Source of the DNA: JACCWP01 sp963801045 | Lineage (GTDB): Bacteria; Actinomycetota; Actinomycetes; Propionibacteriales; Nocardioidaceae | Assembly (NCBI GenBank): GCA_963801045.1 | Contig: CAWDDC010000004.1 | Coordinates: 62,001-126,000 of the forward strand | Direction of reading: 5' to 3' | DNA: 64,000 bases | In this document: positions 1-8,616 of the stretch, piece after piece | Layout of the letters: every line of letters begins with the position of its first letter | How positions within the stretch are numbered: position 1 is the first letter of the stretch | Position numbers and translations under genes: made by a program | Notes under the pieces: model-generated | Seen by the model: only the letters and a program-made list of their open reading frames with translations | What the model was told of the DNA's origin: nothing | Databases searched by the model: none

Positions 1-1192
1 AGGACTCCCACGACCATGCCCGCGAGCACCATCGGGTACGCGCGGGACGTGGCCGTCGTCGGCCGGCCGGGCATCGGCGGCCACGTTGGCGACCAGGGCC
101 GGGGCGACCAGGGTCGACGGAGGGACGGCGCCGTGCGGGTCGCCGCTGCGGCGGGTGGCGAGGAAGTGGCCGTCGTCGCCGCGCACCCACAGCGTTGTCC
201 GCGCGCCGAGCAGGTCGGCGGCGGCCGACGTGACCGTCTCGGAGACGTAGCGCGCGCTCAGGCTGGCCGAGGTCTCCCGTGCCACCCGCACCACGGTCTC
301 GAAGCGGACGGCCAGCAGGGTCAGCCTGGCCTCCCGGGCCGACGCCTCCGCCGGCCCGCTGGAGGTCGGCTGCCAGCTCGCCGAGGGCGGCGCTCATGGC
401 GTCCAGCTCGGCGACCCCGGTGGCGCCGAACGGGCCGACAGGTCGCCGGAGCGCAGCGCGCCGATGGTGCGAGCAGGCGGGCGAGCGGCCCCGCGACAGT
501 GCGCGTCAGCCGCCGGCCGCGACGCAGCGCGAGGAGGCCGGCCACCGCCAGCACCGCCAGGCCGAGAGCCAGCGCGGCGACGAGGGCCACCTGCTGATGC
601 GCGAAGGCCTCGTCCCGGTCGGCGGCCAGCACGGCGGTGGCTGTCGGCCTGTGCGTCGCGATAGTCGTCGAACAGCAGCTTGCCGGCGTCCAGGAAGTCG
701 GTCAGCCGCCCGCTGGTGCGGTCGGCCTCGGTGACGGTCATGAAGGTGGCCTTCTCGGCCCAGACCTCCCAGGCCTCGTGGGCCAGCATCATGTCCAGGA
801 CGAGGCGACGTACCTCTGCGGACGTCGAGGTGTCCCGCAACGAGTCGCTGGCCACCGCCCAGTCGAGCTGGCCCTGGCGGTACGGCTCGAGGAAGTCCAT
901 GTCGCCGGTGGCGAGCCACCCCGCAGCCCGGTCTCCTGGTCGAGCATGGCCACGTACGCCAACCGCGAGTCCTGGGTCAGCTCGGTGAGCTCGGTGACCC
1001 GGGGCTGGCTCACCAGGATAGGTAGCCCGACGACAGCAGGCTGAGGACCAGCATCGCGACGAGCGTCCAGACGGTCGCCCGCTGGCTGCCCTGGAGCTCC
1101 TGCACCAGACCGCGCTTGGGCGTGGATCGCCCCCCGGTCGGCGACGCAGGACGCAGCCAGCCCCACGGCGTGCGCGCCTTGGCCTTGAGCAT
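1..1192 (-). CDS. CHASE3-HAMP-GAF membrane sensor protein, partial, frameshifted
   Basis: The start is ATG at 1192. A membrane segment (VWTLVAMLVLSLLSSGYL) is followed by a CHASE3-like extracytoplasmic helical region containing YVAMLDQETGLRGWLATGD and then FLEPYRQG. A second membrane helix (VALVAALALGLAVLAVAGLLAL) leads into a HAMP-like segment with LDAMSAALGELAADL. A GAF domain then runs towards the left edge (VVRVARETSASLSARYVSE, ending near AYPMVLAGMVVGV). The output domain lies beyond base 1; a SpoIIE phosphatase, histidine kinase or GGDEF domain would all fit. The frame changes near 1015, 920, 635, 470, 435, 360 and 45, but domain order is preserved throughout, so I read this as one gene with indels. 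CHASE3 domains sense extracellular signals in the families where they have been studied; the ligand here is unknown. Confidence 0.72.
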
Positions 1193-1356
1193 GAGGGGCC
1201 TTCTCGGTCGTCGGCCGCACGCAGGGTTGCGCGACGATCGACGTTAACCGCGGGCCTGCCGACCGCGGTGACGCTGGCCCGCAGATAGGGCCGTCCGGCT
1301 GCCGATCCCACCCGACCGCCGGGAGCGGGTGCCTGACCGGGGCAGGCACCGGGGAC

Positions 1357-1411
1357 GGATGTCGAGACATCGGGGTCGCCCGGGCAGCCGCAATGTCTCG
1401 AGATCGGTCTG
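1357..1411. repeat. palindromic intergenic repeat, copy A
   Basis: GAGACAT (1364-1370) and ATGTCTC (1393-1399) form a perfect 7-bp inverted repeat around a 22-base core rich in G/C. The same element occurs as two tandem copies at 11411-11536. The core is in the same orientation in both places, while the outer flanks (GGATGTC and GATCGGTCTG) are swapped and reverse-complemented. It lies between the sensor gene and the TIGR03086 gene. I see no coding potential in it. Confidence 0.8.
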
Positions 1412-1441
1412 AGGCGCCGACGGCCACCGGTCAGGCGCAGG

Positions 1442-2044
1442 TCACGCCGGTGCGGGGGTCCAGGCCGGGTCGCGACCGGCGAGTGCGAGTGCCCGGTCGA
1501 GGTCCGGTGCGTCCGCGGGCACGTCGAGGACCGGCCCGAACAGGCCCTCGCGACCGGCCGCGTGCTCGGGCTGGGCGGCGACCGTGGTGAACCCCAGCAC
1601 GGCCGCGGTGCTGGCCGGGTCGCAGTGGAACGGCTGACCGGTCGCCCGGGCGAGGTCCCAGCCGTGCAGCACCAGCTCGTCGACGGCGACGACGGCCATC
1701 TCCGCGGCCGGCATCGTCACCCCACCGGCCTCGGTCACGCCCTCCCAGGCGGCCGGCTCACGCCATGCCGCGACCAGCTCCTCGAGCCGCTGCGGCAGCA
1801 CGCTGCGCCAGTCCGGGTCGAGATTCGCCGCCGCCGAGGTACCGGGAGCCGGGCCACCGTCGGCCGGCGGCGCGGTCTTGCGCGCTGCCCAGGTGAACGC
1901 CAGCGACAGCCCCATCAGGTGGTCGAGCAGGGCGCCGACGCTGGTGTCATCGCACGGCGTCGGGTCGGTGAGCCGATCGTCGGTGACGCCGTCCAGCAGG
2001 CGGATCACCTCGCGGGCGGCCGGGTCGAGGTCGAGGTCGGGCAC
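1442..2044 (-). CDS. TIGR03086-type metal-binding (mycothiol-dependent isomerase-like) protein
   Basis: This is an intact 200-residue protein. It has the DinB/maleylpyruvate isomerase N-terminal fold features of the TIGR03086 family: an N-terminal TPCDDTSVGALLDHLMGL segment with the helix-borne metal-ligand His, and VDELVLHGWDLARATGQ, whose LHGWDLA motif is characteristic. It starts at GTG 2044 behind an AAGGGA ribosome binding site. Members are thought to use mycothiol in thiol transfer or isomerisation, but most have no known substrate. It is a single-gene unit, reading in the same direction as the neighbouring VOC gene with a 64-base gap. No signal peptide or membrane segment is seen. Confidence 0.85.
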   Translation of the reverse strand: MPDLDLDPAAREVIRLLDGVTDDRLTDPTPCDDTSVGALLDHLMGLSLAFTWAARKTAPPADGGPAPGTSAAANLDPDWRSVLPQRLEELVAAWREPAAWEGVTEAGGVTMPAAEMAVVAVDELVLHGWDLARATGQPFHCDPASTAAVLGFTTVAAQPEHAAGREGLFGPVLDVPADAPDLDRALALAGRDPAWTPAPA

Positions 2045-2108
2045 GTCGGTCCCTTCGTACGGTCGATGTCTACCCGTACTGACCGCCGCCCGGCGCGGAA
2101 CTCATCGG

Positions 2109-2927
2109 TCACGACGCCGGCATCACCAGCTGGCCGATGCCCAGCAGGTTGCCCTCGCTGTCGCGGAACCAGGCGGCGCGCTCGCCGACCGCTCCGCTGG
2201 ACGGGTAGTGGCCGGGGATGTCCACGATGCCGTCCGTCACCGGCAGGCCCGCGAACTGCACGTCGTCGAACTCGAGGCCGCGGGCCCGCAGCTCGGCGAC
2301 CGCCGCCTCGATGTCCGGCACCGTGAAGCCCATCTGGGTGTGCTCACCCGAGGGCTTGCCGGTCGACTGGAACACCGCGAACGAGTCCCCGCCGCAGGCG
2401 TACCGGAGGGCGCCCTCGCGCGTCTCGACGGGCTCCAGGCCGAGCCGCTCGGAGTAGAACCGCCGGGCCCGGTCGAGGTCCTGCGCCGGCAGTCGGACCG
2501 CGATCGAGGCGTCCTGCAGCGTCGACCGCTCCAGCGGGGAGCCGGTGTGCCGGGCCCGGCGCTGCCGCCAGTAGTCGCTGGTGAGCTCGATCAGCTGCAC
2601 GTAGTTGCCGTCGGGATCGACGATGGTGCCGAACCACGCGCCGCCGTCCTCGCGGTACTCCACCCGCGAGAGCCAGGTGACGCCCCGCCGGTCGAGGTCG
2701 CGGGCGGTGGCCGCGATGTCGGTCACGGTGTAGTTGAGGATGACGCGGCCGGGTTCCGCCGTCTTCGCAGCGACGTCGTCCCGGCCGTCGATGAGAACGG
2801 CCACCTGCCCGAAGACGAGGAACCCGTCCGGGTCGGGCACGGCGCCCAGGATCTGCACGTACCACTCGCGCAGCCGGTCGGGGTCACTGCTGCCCAGCAA
2901 CAGGCTGTTCATCATCGGCGTGGTCAT
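2109..2927 (-). CDS. VOC family protein with two glyoxalase/dioxygenase-like domains
   Basis: This is an intact 272-residue protein made of two VOC modules. The N-terminal module (about residues 5-120) opens with NSLLLGSSDPDRLREWYVQ and ends with TIVDPDGNYVQLIEL. The C-terminal module (about 140-265) opens with DASIAVRLPAQDLDRARRF, has FYSERLGLEPVETR, and ends with FRDSEGNLLGIGQL. Each half carries the beta-alpha-beta-beta-beta pattern and the acidic end-strand residue typical of VOC metal sites, but the first ligand is not the canonical His. Such tandem proteins include glyoxalases, extradiol dioxygenases and resistance proteins, and the substrate cannot be told here. ATG 2927 has a GAGAGG purine run upstream. 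Confidence 0.85.
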   Translation of the reverse strand: MTTPMMNSLLLGSSDPDRLREWYVQILGAVPDPDGFLVFGQVAVLIDGRDDVAAKTAEPGRVILNYTVTDIAATARDLDRRGVTWLSRVEYREDGGAWFGTIVDPDGNYVQLIELTSDYWRQRRARHTGSPLERSTLQDASIAVRLPAQDLDRARRFYSERLGLEPVETREGALRYACGGDSFAVFQSTGKPSGEHTQMGFTVPDIEAAVAELRARGLEFDDVQFAGLPVTDGIVDIPGHYPSSGAVGERAAWFRDSEGNLLGIGQLVMPAS

Positions 2928-3069
2928 CGGTCCGCCTCTCGTCTCTGGTGTTCACCGTGGTGACTCCCACGATGGTCCGGACTCATCGCTGCTGCCGATC
3001 TTCCGGCGAGGCGGTCGCCGGGGCGCGCGTACGCCGGAAGATGGGGGTGGTCCCGTACCGTGCTCGGCT

Positions 3070-3852
3070 GTGGCTCGAGCAGACGTCGTCGCGAGGCTCC
3101 GCGCCGCCGGTTGCGTCTTCGCCGAGGACGAGGCCCGGTTGCTCGTCGACGGCGGCCCACGACGCCGGCCGAGCTCGACGCGCATGGTCGACCGGCGGGT
3201 CGGCGGCCTGCCGCTCGAGCACGTCCTCGGCTGGGCGGAGTTCTGCGGCCTGCGGATCGCGGTCGATCCCGGCGTCTTCGTCCCGCGGCGCCGCACCGAG
3301 CTGCTGGTCCGCAGGCGGCCGCCCTCGCCTCGCCGGGCGCGGTCGTGCTCGACATGTGCTGCGGCTCGGGCGCCGTCGGCGCCGCGCTGGCCGCGCGCTG
3401 GGCCGGGTCGAGCTGCACGCCGTCGACATCGACCCCGCCGCCGTGCGCTGCGCCCGCCGCAACGTCGCCGCCGCCGGCGGTCAGGTGTACGAGGGCGACC
3501 TCTACCAGCCGTTGCCCGACAGGCTGCGGGGACGGGTCGACGTCCTGGTCGCCAACGCGCCGTACGTGCCGACCGACTCGATCGGCCAGATGCCTCCGGA
3601 GGCCCGGCTGCACGAGCCTCCGGTGGCGCTGGACGGCGGTGCGGACGGGGTCGACGTGCAGCGGCGGGTGGCTGCGGGGCCGCCCGCTGGCTGGCGCCGG
3701 CCGGGCACCTGCTGATCGAGACCAGCGAGTCCCAGGCTCCGCAGACCGTCGAGGCCTTCCGCCGCAACGGGCTCGTCCCGCGCGTGGTCAGCTCACCGGA
3801 GCGGGGAGCGACGGTGGTGGTGGGCACGGCTCCCGCCGCCGGACGAGAATGA
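3070..3852 (+). CDS. PrmC-related protein N5-glutamine methyltransferase, frameshifted
   Basis: The protein reads from GTG 3070. It has an N-terminal helical domain (VARLRAAGCVFAEDEARLLVD, then LPLEHVLGWAEF) and a SAM-binding domain with VLDMCCGSGAVGAALAARW (motif I), VDIDPAAVRCARRN and VLVANAPYVPTDSIGQMPPEA. The classical HemK/PrmC catalytic motif is NPPY; here it is NAPY, which I recall as normal in the actinobacterial PrmC-related subfamily (TIGR03704) of unknown substrate. The frame changes near 3165, 3315, 3400 and 3680. The downstream VOC gene starts 3 bases after the stop (TGA 3850-3852), suggesting co-transcription. It is probably not the release-factor methyltransferase itself. Confidence 0.8.
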   Translation: MARADVVARLRAAGCVFAEDEARLLVDGGPRRRPSSTRMVDRRVGGLPLEHVLGWAEFCGLRIAVDPGVFVPRRRTELLVRRRPPSPRRARSCSTCAAARAPSAPRWPRAGPGRAARRRHRPRRRALRPPQRRRRRRSGVRGRPLPAVARQAAGTGRRPGRQRAVRADRLDRPDASGGPAARASGGAGRRCGRGRRAAAGGCGAARWLAPAGHLLIETSESQAPQTVEAFRRNGLVPRVVSSPERGATVVVGTAPAAGRE

Positions 3853-3855
3853 GGC

Positions 3856-4227
3856 ATGGCCGTCTCGTTGCACCACATCGTCGTCGATGCCCACGACCTC
3901 CCGGGGCTGGCCCGCTTCTGGGCCCAGGTGCTGGGCTGGAAGGTGCTCTCCGAGCGGGAGCGCGAGGTGGTGATCGGCACCGACGAGACCGCGCCCGTCG
4001 GCATGTGCTTCATGCCGTCGCCGGACCAGAAGGTGGTCAAGAACCGGCTCCATCTCGACCTCGTTCCCGGCGCCGACGACCGCGAGGCCGAGATCGAGCG
4101 GCTGCTGGCCCTCGGCGCCCGCAAGGTCGACGTGGGACAGACCGGCGACGAGTCGTGGACCGTCCTCGCCGACCCCGAGGGCAACGAGTTCTGTGTCGTG
4201 CGCCCGAAGACGACCCTCATCGCCTAG
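3856..4227 (+). CDS. single-domain VOC family protein
   Basis: This is an intact 123-residue protein with one VOC module: LHHIVVDAHDLPGLARFWAQ at the N-terminus (His near residue 5 is a plausible metal ligand), HLDLVPGADDREAEIERLLA in the middle and LADPEGNEFCVV near the end (Glu as a possible ligand). The pattern fits the glyoxalase-like domain family (PF18029-type) common in actinobacteria. The function is unknown. It is translationally close to the upstream methyltransferase gene (3-base gap) and probably shares its transcript. Confidence 0.85.
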   Translation: MAVSLHHIVVDAHDLPGLARFWAQVLGWKVLSEREREVVIGTDETAPVGMCFMPSPDQKVVKNRLHLDLVPGADDREAEIERLLALGARKVDVGQTGDESWTVLADPEGNEFCVVRPKTTLIA

Positions 4228-4267
4228 GGGGAGTGCGTGGAGAGAGGTGAGAGAGGAAGTCGCTGGG

Positions 4268-4297
4268 CTGACTCACGAGTCAGTAAGCCGCTAGGGT
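4268..4297 (+). promoter_or_regulatory. palindromic operator overlapping a promoter, leaderless start
   Basis: CTGACTC-AC-GAGTCAG (4268-4283) is a perfect palindrome with 7-base arms. Its left arm coincides with a possible -35 (CTGACT), 18 bases before a TAGGGT -10 at 4292-4297. GTG 4305 lies only 7 bases after the -10, so the mRNA would be leaderless. The site resembles TetR-family operators of actinobacterial acyl-metabolism genes. No TetR gene is present in the window, so the regulator is unknown. Confidence 0.6.
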
Positions 4298-4304
4298 GTC
4301 GCCC

Positions 4305-5554
4305 GTGACCACCTCGCCGCGCGCCGTCATCCGGCCCCAGCCTGCTGCTGGACGTCGTCTCGGGCGACCTGCTCCCCGATCGCGCCGTGGTCGTCGAGGG
4401 CGACCGCATCGTCGCAGGTGGTGGCGTGCCGGCGACGCCCCGGCCGAGGGCGCGCTCGTCGTCGACCTGCCGCGCCACACCCTGCTGCCCGGCCTGGTCG
4501 ACTGCCACGCGCACCTGGTCGGCGAGCCCGACAGCGGCCACGGCTATGCCGAGCTGCTGACCCGCACCGCTGCGCAGGAGGCGATGTCGGGCGTGCGCAA
4601 CGCCCGGGACACCGTGCTGGCCGGCTTCACCACGGTGCGCGACGTGGGCACGTTCCGCGCCTTCGTCGACGTCGCGCTGCGCGACGCGATCGACGCCGGC
4701 TGGGTCATCGGCCCGCGCATGCAGGTGGCCGGCGCGTACGTCACCTGCTCGGGCGGAGGCGGCGACATCACCGGCCTCGCGCCCGACGTCGACGCCGTGC
4801 GTGCCGTACGACCTGCGGGTCGGCGTGGTCGACTCGGTCGACGACGTCCGGCGGGCGGTGCGGCGGGTGCTGCACGGCGGCGCCGACCTGGTCAAGCTGA
4901 TCGCCACCGGCGCGGTGATGACGACCGGCGGCGTGCCCGGCGCGCCCGAGCTCACCGAGGAGCAGATCCGCGCCGCCGTCGAGGAGGCCGCGCTCTACGG
5001 CGCCGACGTCGCCGCCCACGCGCACGGCGCCGAGGGCATCAAGCGCGCAGTTCGCGGCGGCGTGCGCTCGGTCGAGCACGGCTCGACTGCATGGACGACG
5101 AGGCGATCGCGATGATGGCCGACGCCGGGACGTTCCTGGTCGCCGACATCTACTGCGGCGACTACATCGCCGAGGTCGGCCGCGCCAGGGCTGGGGCGCC
5201 GACGTGCTGCGCAAGAACGACGAGACCACGCTCGCCCAGCGCGAGGGTTTCGCCAAGTGCGTCGAGGCCGGCGTGCGCATCGCGTTCGGGACCGACAGCG
5301 GCATCTACCCGCACGGTCTCAAGGCCCGCCAGTTCGCCTACCACGTGCGCTGGGGCCAGACGCCGCTCGAGGCCATCCGGTCCGCGACCCTGCACGCCGC
5401 CGAGCTGATGCGCTGGGACGACCGCATCGGCCGGGTCGAGCCGGGCTACCTCGCCGACCTGATCGCCGTCGAGGGCAACCCGCTCGACGACGTCCGGCTG
5501 CTCGAGGACGTCCGCTTCGTGATGAGCCGCGGGACGGTCCTGCGCACCGTCTGA
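4305..5554 (+). CDS. metal-dependent amidohydrolase (imidazolonepropionase/Xaa-Pro dipeptidase-like), frameshifted
   Basis: About 415 residues of the amidohydrolase superfamily. The beta-sandwich N-terminus (GDLLPDRAVVVEGDRIVA) is followed by the metal site LVDCHAHLVGEP (HxH), the Lys-bearing strand ADLVKLIATGAV, AAHAHGAEGIKRAV (His), SVEHGS (His) and the catalytic Asp in AFGTDSGIYPHG. The C-terminus RVEPGYLADLIAVEGNPLDD is the standard strand returning to the sandwich domain. The frame changes near 4340, 4420, 4800, 5085 and 5190, with all motifs retained. The subgroup (related to Sgx9260-type enzymes) includes prolidases and dipeptidases acting on N-acyl or Xaa-Arg compounds, so the substrate is uncertain. 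It lies 137 bases before the exporter gene and could be part of that unit. Confidence 0.85.
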
Positions 5555-5690
5555 CGCGTGGAGTCGCTGGCCCGACCTCCTGTACCGACGGGCTGCCCTT
5601 GCGGACGAGGACGCAGGTCCGACCGCCGCCTGCCCCTTGCCGGGCGGACGGCGTGCCTGTCCACGACCGACACCGCCGATGGAGGGCACC

Positions 5691-7426
5691 ATGGCTGGAG
5701 GCCCGTCTGCTTCGCCATCTGGCGGGCTCGCACCGCCGGCGACTGCTCGTTGCCGCGCCCCACCGTCGTCGGCGCCGTGCTGTGTCCTTGCCCGGCTGGT
5801 CGAGAAGGTGGCCGTGGACGGCATGGGCGTCTCGCTGCCGGCGGGTCGGCGACCCTGACGGCCTGCCGGCGACGGCGATCGCCATCCTCGCCGGACTCAC
5901 GACCGTCGCCCTGACGGCGCTGGCCGCCGCGGCCGTCTTCGCCTCCACCGTCCTGGTGGTGCGGGCAGCCGAGGGGATCGGCTCCAACCTGGGCGGTCAC
6001 CTCGTCGAGCGGCTGCTGGACCTGTCTCGGCTCTTCCACGACAAGCACCGCTCGGGTCCACCGGGTCAGCCGCAGCGCCGCCTACGACCACCGGGTCGAG
6101 GACGCGGTCGTCGCCTGGTGGAATACCGCCGTGCCCGAGACGCTCGTGGTGCTCGGGACCCTTGCCGTGCTGCTCGCGGTCGACCGGTCCTGGCGCTGGC
6201 CGCGCTCGTCGTCTGCCCCGCGCTGGCGTGGGTCATCGCCGTCCGTCGCCGACCGCGCGCACGGCGCAGCGACAGGCCCGCGACCAGGAGGGGTTGCTGG
6301 CCGCGCACGCCACGGACTTGCTCCGCAACATCCGCGTGGTCCAGGCGTTCAGCCAGCAGGTCCGGCTTCGTCGACTTCGACCGGCTCAACGACGTCAGCC
6401 GCGCATCGTCCGTACGGGCGCAGGAGGTCGAGGCCCGGCTGGTCCCGCTCGCCGACCTGGTGCTGGCCGGAGGCGCCGCCACCGTGCTCGTGCTCGGAGT
6501 CGGCAGGGTCGTCGACGGTCAGCTCAGCCTGGGCACCCTGCTCGTCGTGCTCAGCTACGTCGCCGGCCTCTACAGCCCGCTGCGCCGCAGCGTCGGGTCG
6601 ACGACGCTGGCCCGCGGGGCCTCCAGCCTCGACCGGATCAACGACGTCATGTCCAGCACCGAGGTCGTGGTCGAGTCCCCGATGCGCGACCGGCGCCGCC
6701 GATGACCCGCTCGCTGACGTTCGAGGGCGTGAACTTGGGCTACGATCCCGAGGCGCCGGTGCTGCGCGGACTGGACCTCACGGTGGCGCGGGGGAGACCG
6801 TCGCGCTGCTCGGACGACCGGCGCCTGGAAGAGCATGCTGCTGTCCCTGGTGCTGCGTTTCCACGACCCCGACGCCGGGCGATCCTGATCGACGACGTCG
6901 ACGTCCGCGAGTACGACCTCGGCTCGCTGCGGAACTGGATGGCGTACGTGCCGCAGGAGTCCTGGTTCCTGGACACGACCATCGCGGAGAACATCGCCCT
7001 CGGCCGCTCGGCCGCCACCCGGCAGGAGATCGAGCAGGCGGGCCGCACCGCGCTCGTCGACGAGTTCGTCGACCGGCTGCCACGCGGCTACGACACCGTG
7101 GTCGGCGAGTCCGGACTGCTGCTGTCCGGCGGGCAACGGCGACGCATCGCACTGGCCCGCGCCGTGCTCCGGGGCGCCGACCTGCTGCTGCTGGACGAGC
7201 CCACCGCCGGCCTCGACGACACCTCGGCGGCGTCGCGATGCACGCCGTCGCGATGTCGTCGCGCGGACGCACCGTCGTGATGGTTACCTACGAGTACGAC
7301 TTCGCAGCGACGACCGACTGCGTCGTCACTCTCGAGACCCTCGGCGGCCCCACGCCGCCGAACGGGACGGTCCCGCTCGACGGGGCCGCCGTTCCACTCG
7401 AAGCACTGACACTCGGAAGGAGGTGA
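5691..7426 (+). CDS. ABC exporter, fused membrane and ATPase domains, frameshifted
   Basis: The N-terminus is HLAGSHRRRLLVAAPTVVGA. A six-helix-type membrane domain follows (AILAGLTTVALTALAAAAVF; GHLVERLLDLSRLFHDKHRS; NTAVPETLVVLGTLAVLLAV; ADLVLAGGAATVLVLGVG). The nucleotide-binding domain has GRPAPGKS (Walker A, once a one-base loss near 6830 is allowed), VPQES (Q-loop), ESGLLLSGGQRRRIALARA (signature) and LLLLDEPTAGLDD (Walker B). The usual H-loop His is absent: the strand reads MVTYEYDF. The size and half-transporter layout fit type IV exporters of the MsbA/lipid-peptide kind. About a dozen frame changes occur, for example near 5707, 5765, 5855, 6055, 6250, 6360, 6795 and 7235. The stop TGA 7424-7426 overlaps the ribosome binding site of the next small gene, so the two are coupled. 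Confidence 0.82.
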
Positions 7427-7431
7427 TGACG

Positions 7432-7587
7432 ATGTCGACGATGACGCTGACGCGACCCACCAAGATCATGGGGATCGCCGGTATCTACGTGGCGCCTGCG
7501 ATGCGGCGCACGCGTACCCGCACTCGCAGCCGTACTCGGACCGGTACCGGACACGGTGGCGGTCACGGCGGGCACGGGCACCACTGA
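7432..7587 (+). CDS. 51-residue Arg-Thr/His-Gly peptide, candidate exported or modified peptide
   Basis: I do not recognise this gene. ATG 7432 is preceded at the right distance by AAGGAGGTGAT (7418-7428), an almost perfect match to the 16S anti-Shine-Dalgarno sequence, stronger than any other site I saw in the window. The predicted peptide has a hydrophobic-leaning N-terminal part (TRPTKIMGIAGIYVAPAM), then RRTRTRTRSRTRTGTG, then HGGGHGGHGHH at the C-terminus. The Arg-Thr pairs use several different codons (CGC ACG, CGT ACC, CGC ACT, CGG ACC), so the repeat is kept at protein level and is not a simple DNA repeat. It sits between an ABC exporter and a Ser/Thr kinase in the same direction. The His-Gly tail could bind metal; the Thr/Ser residues could be kinase targets. 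An in-frame ATG at 7426 is an alternative start. Confidence 0.65.
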   Translation: MSTMTLTRPTKIMGIAGIYVAPAMRRTRTRTRSRTRTGTGHGGGHGGHGHH

Positions 7588-7591
7588 GCCC

Positions 7592-7693
7592 ATGAACCCG
7601 CGGGGTCCGCCGCGACCCCCGGGACGGCGGGCTGGACCGATACTGCCGGCCCCCACGTTGGCCACCCATGCAACCACTGGAGGAAACCGTTGA
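7592..7693 (+). CDS. possible 33-residue Pro/Arg-rich leader ORF
   Basis: A short open frame whose stop overlaps the kinase start as TGATG (7691-7695). The product would be Pro/Arg/Gly-rich (MNPRGPPRPPGRRAG at its start). It has no clear ribosome binding site, and its composition is what random G/C-rich DNA would give. It may serve only to couple ribosomes into the kinase gene, or not be translated at all. Confidence 0.2.
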   Translation: MNPRGPPRPPGRRAGPILPAPTLATHATTGGNR

Positions 7694-8610
7694 TGTCGAA
7701 GACCGCAGCCCCGGTACGCAAGCGGGAGACGACCTGGAACCTGCGACCCGGCCAGCGGCTGTCTCTTTCGACGCTGGCCTGGCACCGGCTCGGCGACGGC
7801 ACCCACTGCGAGACCTGGCTCGCCTGGTCCACCGAGCACTGGAGCCCGGTCGCGGTGAAGTGCTGGCTGGCAGAGGTCGGCCGACCGCGACGATGCACCA
7901 CCTGCGGCACGAGGCCGGGCTGCTGGCCGAGCTGTCGCACCCGGGCTTCAACGGCTGCTGGCTGATCGGCTCGACGAGTCGCCGCCGCACCTCGTGGTCG
8001 AGTACGCCGAGGACCGACCCTCACCAGCCTGCTCGAGACGGCCCGCTGGCCCCGATCGAGTGCCTGCTGCTCGGCATGCGCTGAGTCGGCGCTGCACTAC
8101 CTGCACGGGCGCGGCTGGGTGCACCTCGACGTCAAGCCGTCCAACCTGGTGCTGCGCGAGGGTCGGCTGGTGCTTCTCGACCTCGGCGTCACCGCCCGCG
8201 CCGGCACCGACTTCCCGCCCGGTCACCCCGGGCTCCCTGGACTACATGGCGCCGGAGCAGCTGCGGGGCGCGACCGTCGCGGTGTCGATGGACGTCTCCG
8301 CCACCGGTGCGTTGCTGTACGAGGCCGTCACCGGCACCGGCGCTTTCCACGGGGACAGCGACCACGCGGCCGACCAGCCCCAGCTGCAGGGTCCGCCGCC
8401 ACCGCCGTCGAGCCTCGTCCCGACATCCCGCCCGAGCTCGAGCTGCTCGGGTGGCTGCTCGCACCCGACCCGGCAGACCGGCCGGAGAGTGCCGATGCTG
8501 CACTGCAGGCCATGGCCGGGCTGCTCGCGGACGGCGAGCACGGCCTGCGGCCGGGATGGGCGACCGCTCACCTCGCGGCTGCCGGCTCGCACCTCGCCGT
8601 GGTGGCGTGA
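7693..8610 (+). CDS. Ser/Thr protein kinase, soluble, frameshifted
   Basis: Kinase landmarks appear in order: GDGTHCETWLA (degenerate glycine loop), VAVK (ATP-binding Lys), HEAGLLAELSHPGF (alpha-C region), HLVVEYAE (hinge), LHYLHGRGWVHLDVKPSNLV (catalytic loop with HxD and K-x-x-N), LVLLDLGVTA (DLG in place of DFG) and YMAPEQL (APE motif). The C-terminus ends with PELELLGWLLAPDPADRPES. About 300 residues. There is no transmembrane segment or PASTA/sensor domain, unlike housekeeping PknB. The frame changes near 7870, 7970, 8020, 8085, 8230 and 8385. ATG 7693 follows GGAGGAAA. Its position directly after the Arg-Thr peptide makes that peptide a natural candidate substrate (inference). Confidence 0.82.
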
Positions 8611-8616
8611 CGTCGG

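Noticed and set aside
2109..4227. Two VOC genes as a recent duplication
   Set aside because: The modules differ strongly in sequence and length; no sign of recent copying.
7592..7693. Second precursor peptide before the kinase
   Set aside because: Weak start signal and composition typical of background; kept only as a low-confidence entry.
7288..7839. Long minus-strand open frame across the peptide and the kinase start
   Set aside because: Its product is low-complexity Arg/Pro/Gly and it is a G/C-bias shadow of the plus-strand genes.
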